Part shown: piece by piece, positions 37,089 to 45,203 of the stretch
Layout: every line of letters starts with the position of its first letter
Numbering within the stretch: the stretch's first letter is position 1
From: Peptostreptococcaceae bacterium VA2
GTDB taxonomy: Bacteria > Bacillota > Clostridia > Peptostreptococcales > Peptostreptococcaceae
Assembly: GCA_000686145.1 (NCBI GenBank)
Contig: JMMB01000007.1
Location: 558,001 to 622,000, forward strand
Direction: 5' to 3'
DNA length: 64,000 nucleotides
Notes under the pieces: model-generated
Told to the model about the DNA's origin: nothing
What the model saw: the letters and a program-made list of their open reading frames with translations, nothing else
The model's database searches: none
Translations under genes and position numbers: made by a program

Positions 37089-39215
37089 GTGAATTTATAT
37101 AATACAATATTTAATGGTTCAGAACAAGCTTTAGCAGCAGCTAAAGGAATGTTAGCAGAAACTATAGAAAAACATGGAAGAGATCATAAGGTGGCATTCC
37201 CTGATACTGCATATTCATTACCATGCATATATGCAGCAACAGGACAAAAGATGAATACTTTAGCTGATTTAGAAGCAGCTCTTTCAATAGTTGAAAGTTT
37301 AATAAATAGAACTCATTTATTAGAACATGCACTAAATTCAGGTCTTGCTACAGCTCTTGCAGCTGAAGTAATAGAAGCTTTAAAATATGTGGATACAGAA
37401 GCTCCATATAGTGAGCCTTGTGCAGGTCATATAACTGACCCTATAATAAGATCACTAGGGGTACCTTTAGTTACTGGAGATATACCAGGAGTTGCAGTTG
37501 TACTTGGAGAATGTCCAGATGCTGAAACTGCAGCTAATGTAATAAAAGACTACCAATCTAAAGGTTTATTAACTTTCTTAGTTGGAAAAGTAATAGATCA
37601 AGCTGTAGAAGCTGGAGTTAAGATGGGTCTTGAATTAAGAGTTATACCATTAGGATATGATGTAACTTCTGTTATACATGTAGTATCTGTTGCAATAAGA
37701 GCAGCTTTAATATTCGGAGGATTAACTCCAGGAGATTTAGCTGGATTATTAGACTATACTGCTAAGAGAGTTCCTGCATTTGTTAATGCATTTGGACCAT
37801 TAAGTGAATTAGTTGTATCTTGTGGTGCTGGAGCAATAGCTTTAGGATTCCCAGTTATAACTGATCAAACAGTACTTGAAGTTCCAATGAACTTATTAAC
37901 TCAAAAGGATTATAGTAAGTTTGTAGCTACTTCTTTAGAAGCTAGAGGAATAAAAATAAAAGTTACTGAAATTCCAATACCAGTATCATTTGCAGCTGCA
38001 TTTGAAGGTGAGAGAATAAGAAAGAACGACATGTTTGCTGAGTTCGGTGGAAATAAAACTGAAGCTTGGGAATTAGTTGTTAAAAAAGAATTAAGTGAAG
38101 TTGAAGACCACAAAATAGAAATAATAGGACCAAACATAGATGAGATAGAGGTTGATGGAGTAGTAAGATTACCATTAGCTGTAATAGTTAAAATAGCTGG
38201 TAAAGCTATGGAAGATGATTTTGAACCAGTTCTTGAAAGACGTTTCCATTACTTCATGAACTATATAGAAGGTATAATGCATGTTGGTCAAAGAGATATG
38301 TCTTGGGTAAGAATATCTAAAGATGCTTATGAAAAAGGATTCAGATTAGAGCATATTGGAGAAGTTTTATATGCTAAGATGAAAGATGAATTCGAATCTG
38401 TTGTTGACAAATGTGAAATAACTATAATAACTGATGCTGATAAAGTATCAGAATTAAAAGGTGAAGCATTAGCTAGATATGAAGCTAGAGATGAAAGATT
38501 AGCTTCATTAATAGATGAAAGTGTTGATACATTCTATTCTTGTAACTTATGTCAATCATTTGCACCAGCACACGTTTGTGTTGTTACTCCTGAAAGACTT
38601 GGACTTTGTGGAGCTGTTAGTTGGTTAGATGCTAAAGCTACTAAAGAATTAGATCCAACGGGACCATGTCAACCAATAGTTAAAGGTGAATGCTTAGATG
38701 ATAGAAATGGTATATGGGCATCTGTAAATGAGACAGTAAGTGAAATATCTCAAGGTGCTGTTGAAAATGTTACATTATACTCAATACTTGAAGATCCTAT
38801 GACTTCTTGTGGATGTTTCGAGTGTATATGCGGTATAATGCCAGAAGCTAATGGATTTGTTATAGTAAACAGAGAATTCTCAGGAATAACTCCAGTTGGT
38901 ATGACATTTGGTGAACTTGCTTCTATGACTGGTGGAGGAGTTCAAACTCCAGGATTTATGGGTCACGGAAGACACTTCATATCTTCTAAAAAGTTTGCTT
39001 ATGCAGAAGGTGGACCAGAGAGAATAGTTTGGATGCCAAAAGAATTGAAAGAATATGTAGCTGAAAAATTAAATGCTAGTGTTAAAGAGTTAACTGGTAT
39101 AGAGAACTTCACAGATATGATATGTGATGAAACTATAGCTAATGATTCTGAGGGAGTATTAGCTTTCTTAGAAGAAAAGGGTCATCCAGCATTATCTATG
39201 GATTGTGTAATGTAA
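37089..39215 (+). CDS. acsB: CO-methylating acetyl-CoA synthase
   Basis: A 708-aa enzyme that builds acetyl-CoA from CO (from CooS), a methyl group (from AcsCD) and CoA. It contains the N-terminal CODH-contacting domain (about 1-310), the middle CoA-binding domain and the C-terminal A-cluster domain. The A-cluster cysteines are in FYSCNLCQSFAPAHVC, GLCGAVSW and CGCFECICGIMPE. Its length is near that of Moorella AcsB (729). Translation starts at GTG 37089 after AAAAGGGGGA. gcvH follows after 25 bp. Confidence 0.96.
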   Translation: MNLYNTIFNGSEQALAAAKGMLAETIEKHGRDHKVAFPDTAYSLPCIYAATGQKMNTLADLEAALSIVESLINRTHLLEHALNSGLATALAAEVIEALKYVDTEAPYSEPCAGHITDPIIRSLGVPLVTGDIPGVAVVLGECPDAETAANVIKDYQSKGLLTFLVGKVIDQAVEAGVKMGLELRVIPLGYDVTSVIHVVSVAIRAALIFGGLTPGDLAGLLDYTAKRVPAFVNAFGPLSELVVSCGAGAIALGFPVITDQTVLEVPMNLLTQKDYSKFVATSLEARGIKIKVTEIPIPVSFAAAFEGERIRKNDMFAEFGGNKTEAWELVVKKELSEVEDHKIEIIGPNIDEIEVDGVVRLPLAVIVKIAGKAMEDDFEPVLERRFHYFMNYIEGIMHVGQRDMSWVRISKDAYEKGFRLEHIGEVLYAKMKDEFESVVDKCEITIITDADKVSELKGEALARYEARDERLASLIDESVDTFYSCNLCQSFAPAHVCVVTPERLGLCGAVSWLDAKATKELDPTGPCQPIVKGECLDDRNGIWASVNETVSEISQGAVENVTLYSILEDPMTSCGCFECICGIMPEANGFVIVNREFSGITPVGMTFGELASMTGGGVQTPGFMGHGRHFISSKKFAYAEGGPERIVWMPKELKEYVAEKLNASVKELTGIENFTDMICDETIANDSEGVLAFLEEKGHPALSMDCVM

Positions 39216-39240
39216 TTTAGCATATTAGGGGGATAAAACA

Positions 39241-39615
39241 ATGAAGGTTATACCAAGCTTAAAATATTCAGATAAACACACTTGGGTAAAAGTTGAAGGG
39301 GAATTTGCTTACATAGGGATAACTGATTTTGCTCAAGATCAATTAGGGGAAGTATTATTTGTTGAAATGCCAGAAGTTGAAGATGAATTAACTACAGGAG
39401 AAGAGTTTGGAGTAGTTGAATCTTCAAAAGTTGCATCTGACCTAATCGCTCCTATATCTGGAGAAGTTGTTGAAATAAATGAAAAATTAGATGATGAACC
39501 AGAATATATAAATGAAGATGCATATGATGCATGGATAGTAAAAATTAAACTATCAGATGCTGAGGAAGTTGAAAGTTTATTAAACTCTGATACTTATGAG
39601 GCAGGATTAGAATAA
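39241..39615 (+). CDS. gcvH: Glycine cleavage system H protein
   Basis: A 124-aa lipoyl carrier with the lipoylation site Lys63 in VVESSKVASDL. It shows the usual start (YSDKHTWVKVEGEFAYIGITDFAQDQLGEVLFVE). GcvH carries the aminomethyl intermediate between GcvP and GcvT and is reoxidised by LpdA; both of these partners of the lipoyl arm matter here since lpdA is in the same operon. In many Firmicutes GcvH is also the first acceptor of octanoate during lipoate assembly, which fits the lip-like genes 2 kb downstream. It is the last gene before the operon terminator. Confidence 0.97.
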   Translation: MKVIPSLKYSDKHTWVKVEGEFAYIGITDFAQDQLGEVLFVEMPEVEDELTTGEEFGVVESSKVASDLIAPISGEVVEINEKLDDEPEYINEDAYDAWIVKIKLSDAEEVESLLNSDTYEAGLE

Positions 39616-39622
39616 TAAAAAT

Positions 39623-39674
39623 AAAGAACATAGTAGATCTGAGTGCACGCAAATCTATTATGTTCTTTTTTATG
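39623..39674 (+). terminator. Terminator closing the Wood-Ljungdahl operon
   Basis: A 16-bp stem (39623-39638 with 39653-39668, one G-T pair), a 14-nt loop and a T tract. Confidence 0.93.
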
Positions 39675-39799
39675 GGTATAAAAATTGATAATATTATAAG
39701 TTTAAGATATAAAAATATAGTCGATAATACTATGAATTTTAATACTTATAAGTTAATTTATGGTAAAATTATAGTATCAAATATATTGGGGGGATAGAT

Positions 39800-41728
39800 A
39801 TGGTTAAGGTTAATTTTAAATCGCACAATAAAGAAATTTACTGCAACAAAGGGGATAATTTATTAGAAGTTGCAAGAAATTCAAATATATTTATAGACGC
39901 TCCATGCAATGGAAGTGTGTCTTGTGGAAAGTGTAAAGTAAAATTATTAAAAGGAAATGTAGATAGTGAAAAAACTCTACATATAAAGGATGAAGAGTGG
40001 GAACAAGGATATATATTAGCATGTAATACTACTGTTATAGAAGATATAGAGATAGAAGTTCCATCTAAGTTGTCATCGTCTATGCATGGTATGAAAATTG
40101 AAGGTAGTGACAAGAAAAAGGACAAAGAAATTTTTGATAGAGCAAAAAATATAATAGAAACTCACAACCTAGATTTTAAGACAAACATAGTAAAAACTTA
40201 TATAGAAATCGAAGAACCTACACTAGATGATAATTTGAGTGATGTAGATAGATTAGAAAGACATGTAAGAAATAATTTAGGGTTTAATGAAATAGATTTT
40301 AAATTAGAATTACTAAGAAGGATGCCTGTTATACTAAGAGAAAATGATTTTAAAGTAACTATAACATATGTAAAAAAGAAAAATAAAATAACTATATTAA
40401 ATATAGAAGCAGGAAATAGTGAAGATAAACTTTACGGAGTTGCAATAGATATAGGAACAACTTCGGTCGTAGTTTGTTTAGTAGATTTATATACAAAAGA
40501 AGTTATAGACAAAGCATCATCAGGGAATGCTCAAATAAAATACGGAGCAGATGTAATACATAGAATAATATATTCAACAAAGAAAAATGGATTAACTAAA
40601 TTAAATCAAGCAGTTATAGATGATACCATAAATCCATTACTAGAGTCTCTTTACGTAAGAAACGATATAAATAAGGACAATGTAGTAACTCTTGTAGTAG
40701 CAGGTAATACAACAATGTCTAGTTTATTTTTAGGAGTCTATACTGATTATTTAAGACAAGAACCATTCATACCACCGTTTTTAAAATCGCCAAAGATAAT
40801 GGGAGAAGATATTGGGCTTAATGTTAATGATAGTGCATACGTTTACCTTGCGCCTTCAGTAGCGAGTTATGTAGGTGGAGACATTACGGCAGGTGTTTTA
40901 TCAGCAGGAATTTGGGCTAGTGAAGAAAATGTTTTATTTATAGACTTAGGAACTAATGGTGAAATAGTATTTGGTAACAAAGATTATATGATGAGTTGTG
41001 CTTGTTCAGCAGGACCTGCTTTTGAAGGTGGAGGAATAAGTTGTGGAATGAGAGCATCAAACGGTGCTATAGAAAAGGTAAGCATAGATAAAGCCACTTT
41101 AAATCCAAATCTTACGATAATAGGAGAATGTGAACCTATAGGAATATGTGGGTCTGGAATAATTGATTTAATATGCCAGATGTTGCTTACGGGGATAATA
41201 GATAGAAGAGGGAAAATATATAGAGATTTGGATAATAAAAGAATAAGATTTAATGAACATGATATAGGAGAATACGTACTAGCATTTAAAGAAGAATATA
41301 ATTTAGAAAATGATATAACTGTAAATGAAGTAGATATAGATAATTTTATAAGAACAAAGGGAGCAATATATTCAGGCGCTTCTACTCTTATAGAAAGCTT
41401 AGGAATGGATTTTAGTGTTATAGATAAGGTTTATATTGCAGGTGGAATAGGAAACAATTTAAACATTGAGAATTCAATTTTAATAGGATTACTTCCAGAT
41501 ATAGAAAGAGAAAAATTTGCTTATATAGGAAACAGTTCATTAATTGGTTCTTATCTTGCATTGATAAGTAAAGATGCAAAGAAAAAACTTCAACAAATAG
41601 GAAATGAAATGACATATGTTGAACTAAGTGTTTATCCAACATATATGGATGAATTTATATCAGCATGTTTTTTACCACATACGAATATAGAACAATTCCC
41701 AACAGTTAAAAAATTATTGGAGGACTAA
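39800..41728 (+). CDS. acsV: Reductive activator of the corrinoid/iron-sulfur protein (RACo)
   Basis: A 642-aa activator that uses ATP to lift an electron onto inactive Co(II) of AcsCD. It has an N-terminal plant-type [2Fe-2S] ferredoxin domain with ligands C36, C42, C45 and C75. A linker follows, then a C-terminal ASKHA ATPase domain (DUF4445) with the phosphate-1 loop AIDIGTTSVVVCLVDL, phosphate-2 LFIDLGTNGEIVFG and the CSAGPAFEGGGISCGMRA segment. It begins a second transcription unit 184 bp after the operon terminator, read into the lip-like genes only 3 bp downstream. GGGGGGAT is its ribosome site. Confidence 0.93.
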   Translation: MVKVNFKSHNKEIYCNKGDNLLEVARNSNIFIDAPCNGSVSCGKCKVKLLKGNVDSEKTLHIKDEEWEQGYILACNTTVIEDIEIEVPSKLSSSMHGMKIEGSDKKKDKEIFDRAKNIIETHNLDFKTNIVKTYIEIEEPTLDDNLSDVDRLERHVRNNLGFNEIDFKLELLRRMPVILRENDFKVTITYVKKKNKITILNIEAGNSEDKLYGVAIDIGTTSVVVCLVDLYTKEVIDKASSGNAQIKYGADVIHRIIYSTKKNGLTKLNQAVIDDTINPLLESLYVRNDINKDNVVTLVVAGNTTMSSLFLGVYTDYLRQEPFIPPFLKSPKIMGEDIGLNVNDSAYVYLAPSVASYVGGDITAGVLSAGIWASEENVLFIDLGTNGEIVFGNKDYMMSCACSAGPAFEGGGISCGMRASNGAIEKVSIDKATLNPNLTIIGECEPIGICGSGIIDLICQMLLTGIIDRRGKIYRDLDNKRIRFNEHDIGEYVLAFKEEYNLENDITVNEVDIDNFIRTKGAIYSGASTLIESLGMDFSVIDKVYIAGGIGNNLNIENSILIGLLPDIEREKFAYIGNSSLIGSYLALISKDAKKKLQQIGNEMTYVELSVYPTYMDEFISACFLPHTNIEQFPTVKKLLED

Positions 41729-41731
41729 ACT

Positions 41732-42598
41732 ATGAATATTACGCCTAAAATGGAAAAAGCTATGAAAATCAAAAATACTAACTTCGGGAATGAAATACAA
41801 TTTTCTTACCCAAATGAGACATTAGCTATAAGTACTACAGGTGATAATTGTAATTTAAGTTGTGCTCATTGCAATGGACATTACCTAAAGAATATGACTC
41901 CTATAAATGATTATAAATCTAAAATAAAAACAAAAAATATAAGTAGTTTTTTATTAAGTGGAGGATGTAGCTTTGAAGGGGACGTTCCGATAAATAGAAA
42001 TATAGAAACTATAAAAAAACTAAAAGAAGAAGGCTATAAATTAAATGCTCATTTAGGCCTTATGGATAAAAAAAGTATTGAAAACGTGTGTAAATACATA
42101 GATATAGTATCTTTTGATTTAGTTTTTGATAAAGAAACAATAAAAGAAGTATATAAGATAGATAAAAATAAAAAGGATTATATAAAAGCATATGAAGCAA
42201 TAAGAGAAGTTACAGAAGTTGCTCCTCATATATGTATAGGCTTAAAAGGTGGTCAAATAAAAGGAGAGTATGATATTATAAATTATTTATCACAAAATCC
42301 TCCTAAAAAAGTAACATTTATAGTTTTGATACCAACAAAAAATACTGAATATGAAAATGTAAGCCCACCAGACTTGCAAAAAGTATGTGATGTACTTTGT
42401 GAAGCTAGAATAAACTTGCCTAATACGGAAATTAATTTAGGTTGTATGAGACCTAGGGGAAAATATAGAAAAGAATTAGATGAACTAGCTATAATGTGTG
42501 GGATTAACAAAATAGTATTACCATCAAATAATGCAAAAGCTAAAGCAATAGATATGAATATGACTATAGAAGAGACTAAGGAGTGTTGTGTATTATGA
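41732..42598 (+). CDS. Radical SAM protein, probable half of a LipS1/LipS2-type lipoyl synthase
   Basis: A 288-aa radical SAM enzyme with the cluster motif C40-x3-C44-x2-C47 (NCNLSCAHCNGH). Further cysteines in LSGGCSFEGD, LGCMRPRGKYRKELD, IMCGI and a terminal CC pair could hold an auxiliary cluster. It overlaps the next radical SAM gene by 4 bp (ATGA), so the two are made together, and a LipM-type gene follows. The pairing of two short radical SAM proteins, one BioB/LipA-like, with a lipoyl-domain transferase is the arrangement of LipS1/LipS2. Those proteins jointly insert the two sulfurs into octanoyl-lipoyl domains. Which of the two it is cannot be decided here. A generic radical SAM enzyme remains possible. 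Confidence 0.72.
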   Translation: MNITPKMEKAMKIKNTNFGNEIQFSYPNETLAISTTGDNCNLSCAHCNGHYLKNMTPINDYKSKIKTKNISSFLLSGGCSFEGDVPINRNIETIKKLKEEGYKLNAHLGLMDKKSIENVCKYIDIVSFDLVFDKETIKEVYKIDKNKKDYIKAYEAIREVTEVAPHICIGLKGGQIKGEYDIINYLSQNPPKKVTFIVLIPTKNTEYENVSPPDLQKVCDVLCEARINLPNTEINLGCMRPRGKYRKELDELAIMCGINKIVLPSNNAKAKAIDMNMTIEETKECCVL

Positions 42599-43539
42599 TT
42601 AGATTATCTTTGGGGACTGCAATAGAGCTTGGATTATTAAACAAAAAAAGTGACATACCTCCTACAACTGCATATATAATGATAGGGAATAAGTGTAGCA
42701 ATAAATGTGCATTTTGCTCTCAATCAACAGAAAGTAGTACGAGAAAAGATAAACTTTCCAGAGTGATCTGGCCAGAGTATTCTAAGGAAGAGATTCTTAG
42801 TGCATTTGAAAATTATAAAGGAACAAGTATAAAGAGGATGTGCATTCAATCTATGGCAAGTGAAGATGCACATGAAACAGTAGCTGAATTTATAGAGTAT
42901 ATGAAAGATAAAATAAATATGCCGATATCTTTATCTGCGAAACTTGAAAAAAAAGAAGATATTGAAAAATTCTTCTCATATGGAGTAGATAAAATAGGTA
43001 TAGCGATAGATGCAGCGAACAAACAGTTATATGAAACTATAAAGGGCAATAACTATGAAGAAAAATTAGAGTTTATAACTAACATGGCTAAAGAATATAA
43101 GGGCAAAATTAGTACTCATATAATAGTGGGGTTAGGTGAAACTCATAAGGATATATATGATTTATATAAATACTTAAATTTAAACAATGTAACTATAAGT
43201 TTGTTTGCATTTACTCCAGTAAAAGGAACTAAAATGGAAAAGATTAGTCAACCAGATATAGAAAGTTATAGAAGAGTACAGCTTATGACGTACATGATTA
43301 ACAATGGATATGAAAAAGAAAGTTTCACTTTTAAAAATGGTTATATTGACTATATAAAGATGGACGGTAAAATAAAAAAAGATATAGAAAATGGATATCC
43401 ATTTGAAATAAGAGGATGTAAAAATTGTAATAGACCATATTATAATGAAAGACCTGGGAGTACAATTTACAATTACTCAAGGGCTTTAAATGAAGATGAA
43501 AAATTACTTGCTATAAAGGAAATAAATCTAGGGGGATAG
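42595..43539 (+). CDS. BioB-like radical SAM protein, probable second half of a LipS1/LipS2-type lipoyl synthase
   Basis: A 314-aa radical SAM protein with C34-x3-C38-x2-C41 (NKCSNKCAFCSQS). The barrel resembles biotin synthase and lipoyl synthase, with HIIVGLGETHKDIYD. The C-terminal segment RGCKNCNRPYYNERPGS has a CxxC and an Arg/Ser-containing tail that could bind a sacrificial auxiliary cluster. Its start is taken as ATG 42595, whose A and TG overlap the TGA of the preceding gene. The in-frame GTG at 42583 lies within the ribosome site. Automatic labels would say biotin synthase, but no biotin genes are near while gcvH, lpdA and a LipM gene are. Confidence 0.72.
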   Translation: MIRLSLGTAIELGLLNKKSDIPPTTAYIMIGNKCSNKCAFCSQSTESSTRKDKLSRVIWPEYSKEEILSAFENYKGTSIKRMCIQSMASEDAHETVAEFIEYMKDKINMPISLSAKLEKKEDIEKFFSYGVDKIGIAIDAANKQLYETIKGNNYEEKLEFITNMAKEYKGKISTHIIVGLGETHKDIYDLYKYLNLNNVTISLFAFTPVKGTKMEKISQPDIESYRRVQLMTYMINNGYEKESFTFKNGYIDYIKMDGKIKKDIENGYPFEIRGCKNCNRPYYNERPGSTIYNYSRALNEDEKLLAIKEINLGG

Positions 43540-43543
43540 CATT

Positions 43544-44359
43544 ATGGATAAGTGGAGAGTTATAAAAAGTAAATCATATAATGGTGCGATGAACATGGCG
43601 ATTGATGAAGCTATAATGATTGCACATAAAGAAGGCAAAGTAAAACCTACACTTAGATTTTATACTTGGGATCCAGCGTGCATAACTATAGGATATTTCC
43701 AAAAGCTTGAAGAAGAAATAGGCTTAGATAAATGTAGTGAACTTAATGTAGATTATGTAAGAAGAATTACAGGTGGAAGAGCAGTACTCCATGAAGATGA
43801 ACTTACATATAGCATAATTGTTGGTGAAGATAATGAGTTGATGGATAGCAGTATAACTAAATCATATAAGTTTATAAGTGAGGGATTGGTAAAGGGGTTA
43901 AATTTGTGTGGAGTATATACTGATGATTTAAACAAAGGTGAAAAAATAAGCAGAGAAAATTTATCAGCAGCTTGCTTTAATGCACATGCATCTTATGAAA
44001 TATCTATAAATAAAAAGAAAGTAGTAGGAAGTGCTCAAAGCAGAAAGGATGGAATAATATTACAGCATGGTTCTATAATATTACACTTTGATGTTAATAA
44101 GTTATTTGAGCTTATAAAAAGTGAAAATGAAGAAAAAAAACAACGATTAATAAACTTTACAGATAAAAAAGCTAGTGGAATAGAAAATGAAATAAATAAA
44201 AAAATAGATATAAAAGAATTAGAAAAAAATATTACAAAAGGTGTGCAATCACATTTTAATATAGAGTTTGTAGAAGAAGATTTAACTAAGTATGAGTATG
44301 AACTAGCTAAAAAATTATATGAAAAATATAGTAGTGATGACTATAACAAAAAACGATAA
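43544..44359 (+). CDS. lipM: Octanoyltransferase LipM-like (lipoate/biotin ligase fold)
   Basis: A 271-aa protein of the lipoate-protein ligase/octanoyltransferase fold. It matches Bacillus LipM in start (WRVIKSKSYNGAMNMAIDEA), in RFYTWDPACITIGYFQ, RRITGGRAVLH and ELTYSIIV, and in the region with Cys144 (AACFNAHASYEI) followed by KKVVGSAQSRKDGIILQHGS. LipM uses this Cys (C150 in B. subtilis) to move octanoate from acyl-carrier protein to GcvH. The length (about 275) and the Cys favour LipM over LplA. It lies 4 bp behind the second radical SAM gene, completing a presumed octanoate-to-lipoyl pathway. Confidence 0.85.
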   Translation: MDKWRVIKSKSYNGAMNMAIDEAIMIAHKEGKVKPTLRFYTWDPACITIGYFQKLEEEIGLDKCSELNVDYVRRITGGRAVLHEDELTYSIIVGEDNELMDSSITKSYKFISEGLVKGLNLCGVYTDDLNKGEKISRENLSAACFNAHASYEISINKKKVVGSAQSRKDGIILQHGSIILHFDVNKLFELIKSENEEKKQRLINFTDKKASGIENEINKKIDIKELEKNITKGVQSHFNIEFVEEDLTKYEYELAKKLYEKYSSDDYNKKR

Positions 44360-44364
44360 AATAA

Positions 44365-44394
44365 TTGACTTTATACAAAATAAAGTGCTATACT
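44365..44394 (+). promoter_or_regulatory. Sigma-A promoter for the cooT unit
   Basis: TTGACT (44365-44370), an 18-bp spacer and TATACT (44389-44394). It starts 6 bp after the lipM stop and upstream of a terminator hairpin. Confidence 0.7.
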
Positions 44395-44430
44395 CAAACT
44401 ATAAATAAATAGTAAAATTTTGAAATCATG

Positions 44431-44475
44431 AAGGTTTCTTTAGTGTATTGAAATACCTGAAGGAGCCTTTTTTTG
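44431..44475 (+). terminator. Terminator, or attenuator in the cooT leader
   Basis: An 18-bp stem with several G-T pairs (44431-44449 with 44451-44468) and TTTTTTT. It can end the acsV-lipM transcript. It also lies about 30 nt into the transcript expected from the 44365-44394 promoter. Confidence 0.8.
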
Positions 44476-44536
44476 ACTATATCTAAAAATATTTTACTAA
44501 ATAATATAAAAGGTAAAGTTAATGGAGGGGATTAAT

Positions 44537-44728
44537 ATGTGTGAATCAGCAGCTTATATTTTGAAAGAGGATAAATTAGAGAGAGTTATGGAGAATGTAG
44601 TAAATGTAGATCCGTTTGAAGGAAAAGTTTATTTAACAGATTTACTAGGGGAACAAAAGATAGTAGATGGAAAAATAAAAGAAATAAGATTAATGGATCA
44701 TAAGATAATAATATCTGAGGAAATCTAA
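44537..44728 (+). CDS. cooT: CooT-family nickel-binding protein
   Basis: A 63-aa protein with the CooT signature: Met-Cys start (Cys2, the nickel ligand in Rhodospirillum CooT), then ESAAYILK and a small beta-barrel pattern (VVNVDPFEGKVYLTDLLGEQKIVDGKIKEI). It is thought to help supply nickel for CO dehydrogenase. The ATG at 44537 is preferred since the upstream in-frame ATG at 44522 overlaps the GGAGGGG ribosome site and since Cys must be residue 2 for the family. It leads a short nickel-related unit. Confidence 0.87.
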   Translation: MCESAAYILKEDKLERVMENVVNVDPFEGKVYLTDLLGEQKIVDGKIKEIRLMDHKIIISEEI

Positions 44729-44773
44729 TTAATAATAACAAATGACTAAATAATAAACTAGGGGAATAATTAT

Positions 44774-45190
44774 ATGATAATCGCAGTAATAGATGCAATG
44801 GGTGGAGGAATAGGAGCTCAGATAGTATCTAATCTTAGAGAAGAATTGCCTACATACATAGATATATATGCATTAGGAACAAACTCGATTGCTACAAGCT
44901 CGATGATGAAAGCCCATGCTAACAAAGGAGCGACAGGTGAAAATGCAATTGTAACATCTGTTAAAAAAGCTAATATAGTTATAGCGCCTATGTCTATAGT
45001 AATGCCAAATTCTATGATGGGGGAAGTAACTTGTAAAATGAGTGAAGCTGTAGTGGATTGTGAAGCTTTAAAAATACTTTTACCGATTATTCCAGAAAAT
45101 ATCGAAATAGTAGGATTAGAAAATAAACCATTAGCACTTCTTATAAAGGATAGTATAAAAGTAATCAAAAAAGAATTTAATATAAAATAA
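44774..45190 (+). CDS. DUF3842 family protein
   Basis: A 138-aa cytoplasmic protein of the DUF3842 family. It has a glycine-rich start (IIAVIDAMGGGIGAQIVSNL) like a nucleotide or flavin-binding Rossmann loop, followed by LGTNSIATSSMMKAHANKGATGENAI and a conserved VIAPMSIVMPNSMMGEVT. The family is frequent near CODH/ACS genes in acetogens, but I know of no demonstrated function. It lies between cooT and a His-rich gene in a presumed nickel unit (45-bp and 13-bp gaps), so a role in CODH/ACS maturation is a reasonable guess. Confidence 0.8.
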   Translation: MIIAVIDAMGGGIGAQIVSNLREELPTYIDIYALGTNSIATSSMMKAHANKGATGENAIVTSVKKANIVIAPMSIVMPNSMMGEVTCKMSEAVVDCEALKILLPIIPENIEIVGLENKPLALLIKDSIKVIKKEFNIK

Positions 45191-45203
45191 TGGGGGAAAA
45201 AGA

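Noticed and set aside
42595-43539. Biotin synthase (BioB)
   Set aside because: The fold is similar, but no biotin genes lie nearby, while lipoylation genes flank it and the C-terminal cysteine/Arg-Ser segment fits a lipoyl-type enzyme better.
43544-44359. Lipoate-protein ligase A
   Set aside because: The protein is short, lacks the LplA accessory domain and carries the Cys144 region characteristic of LipM.
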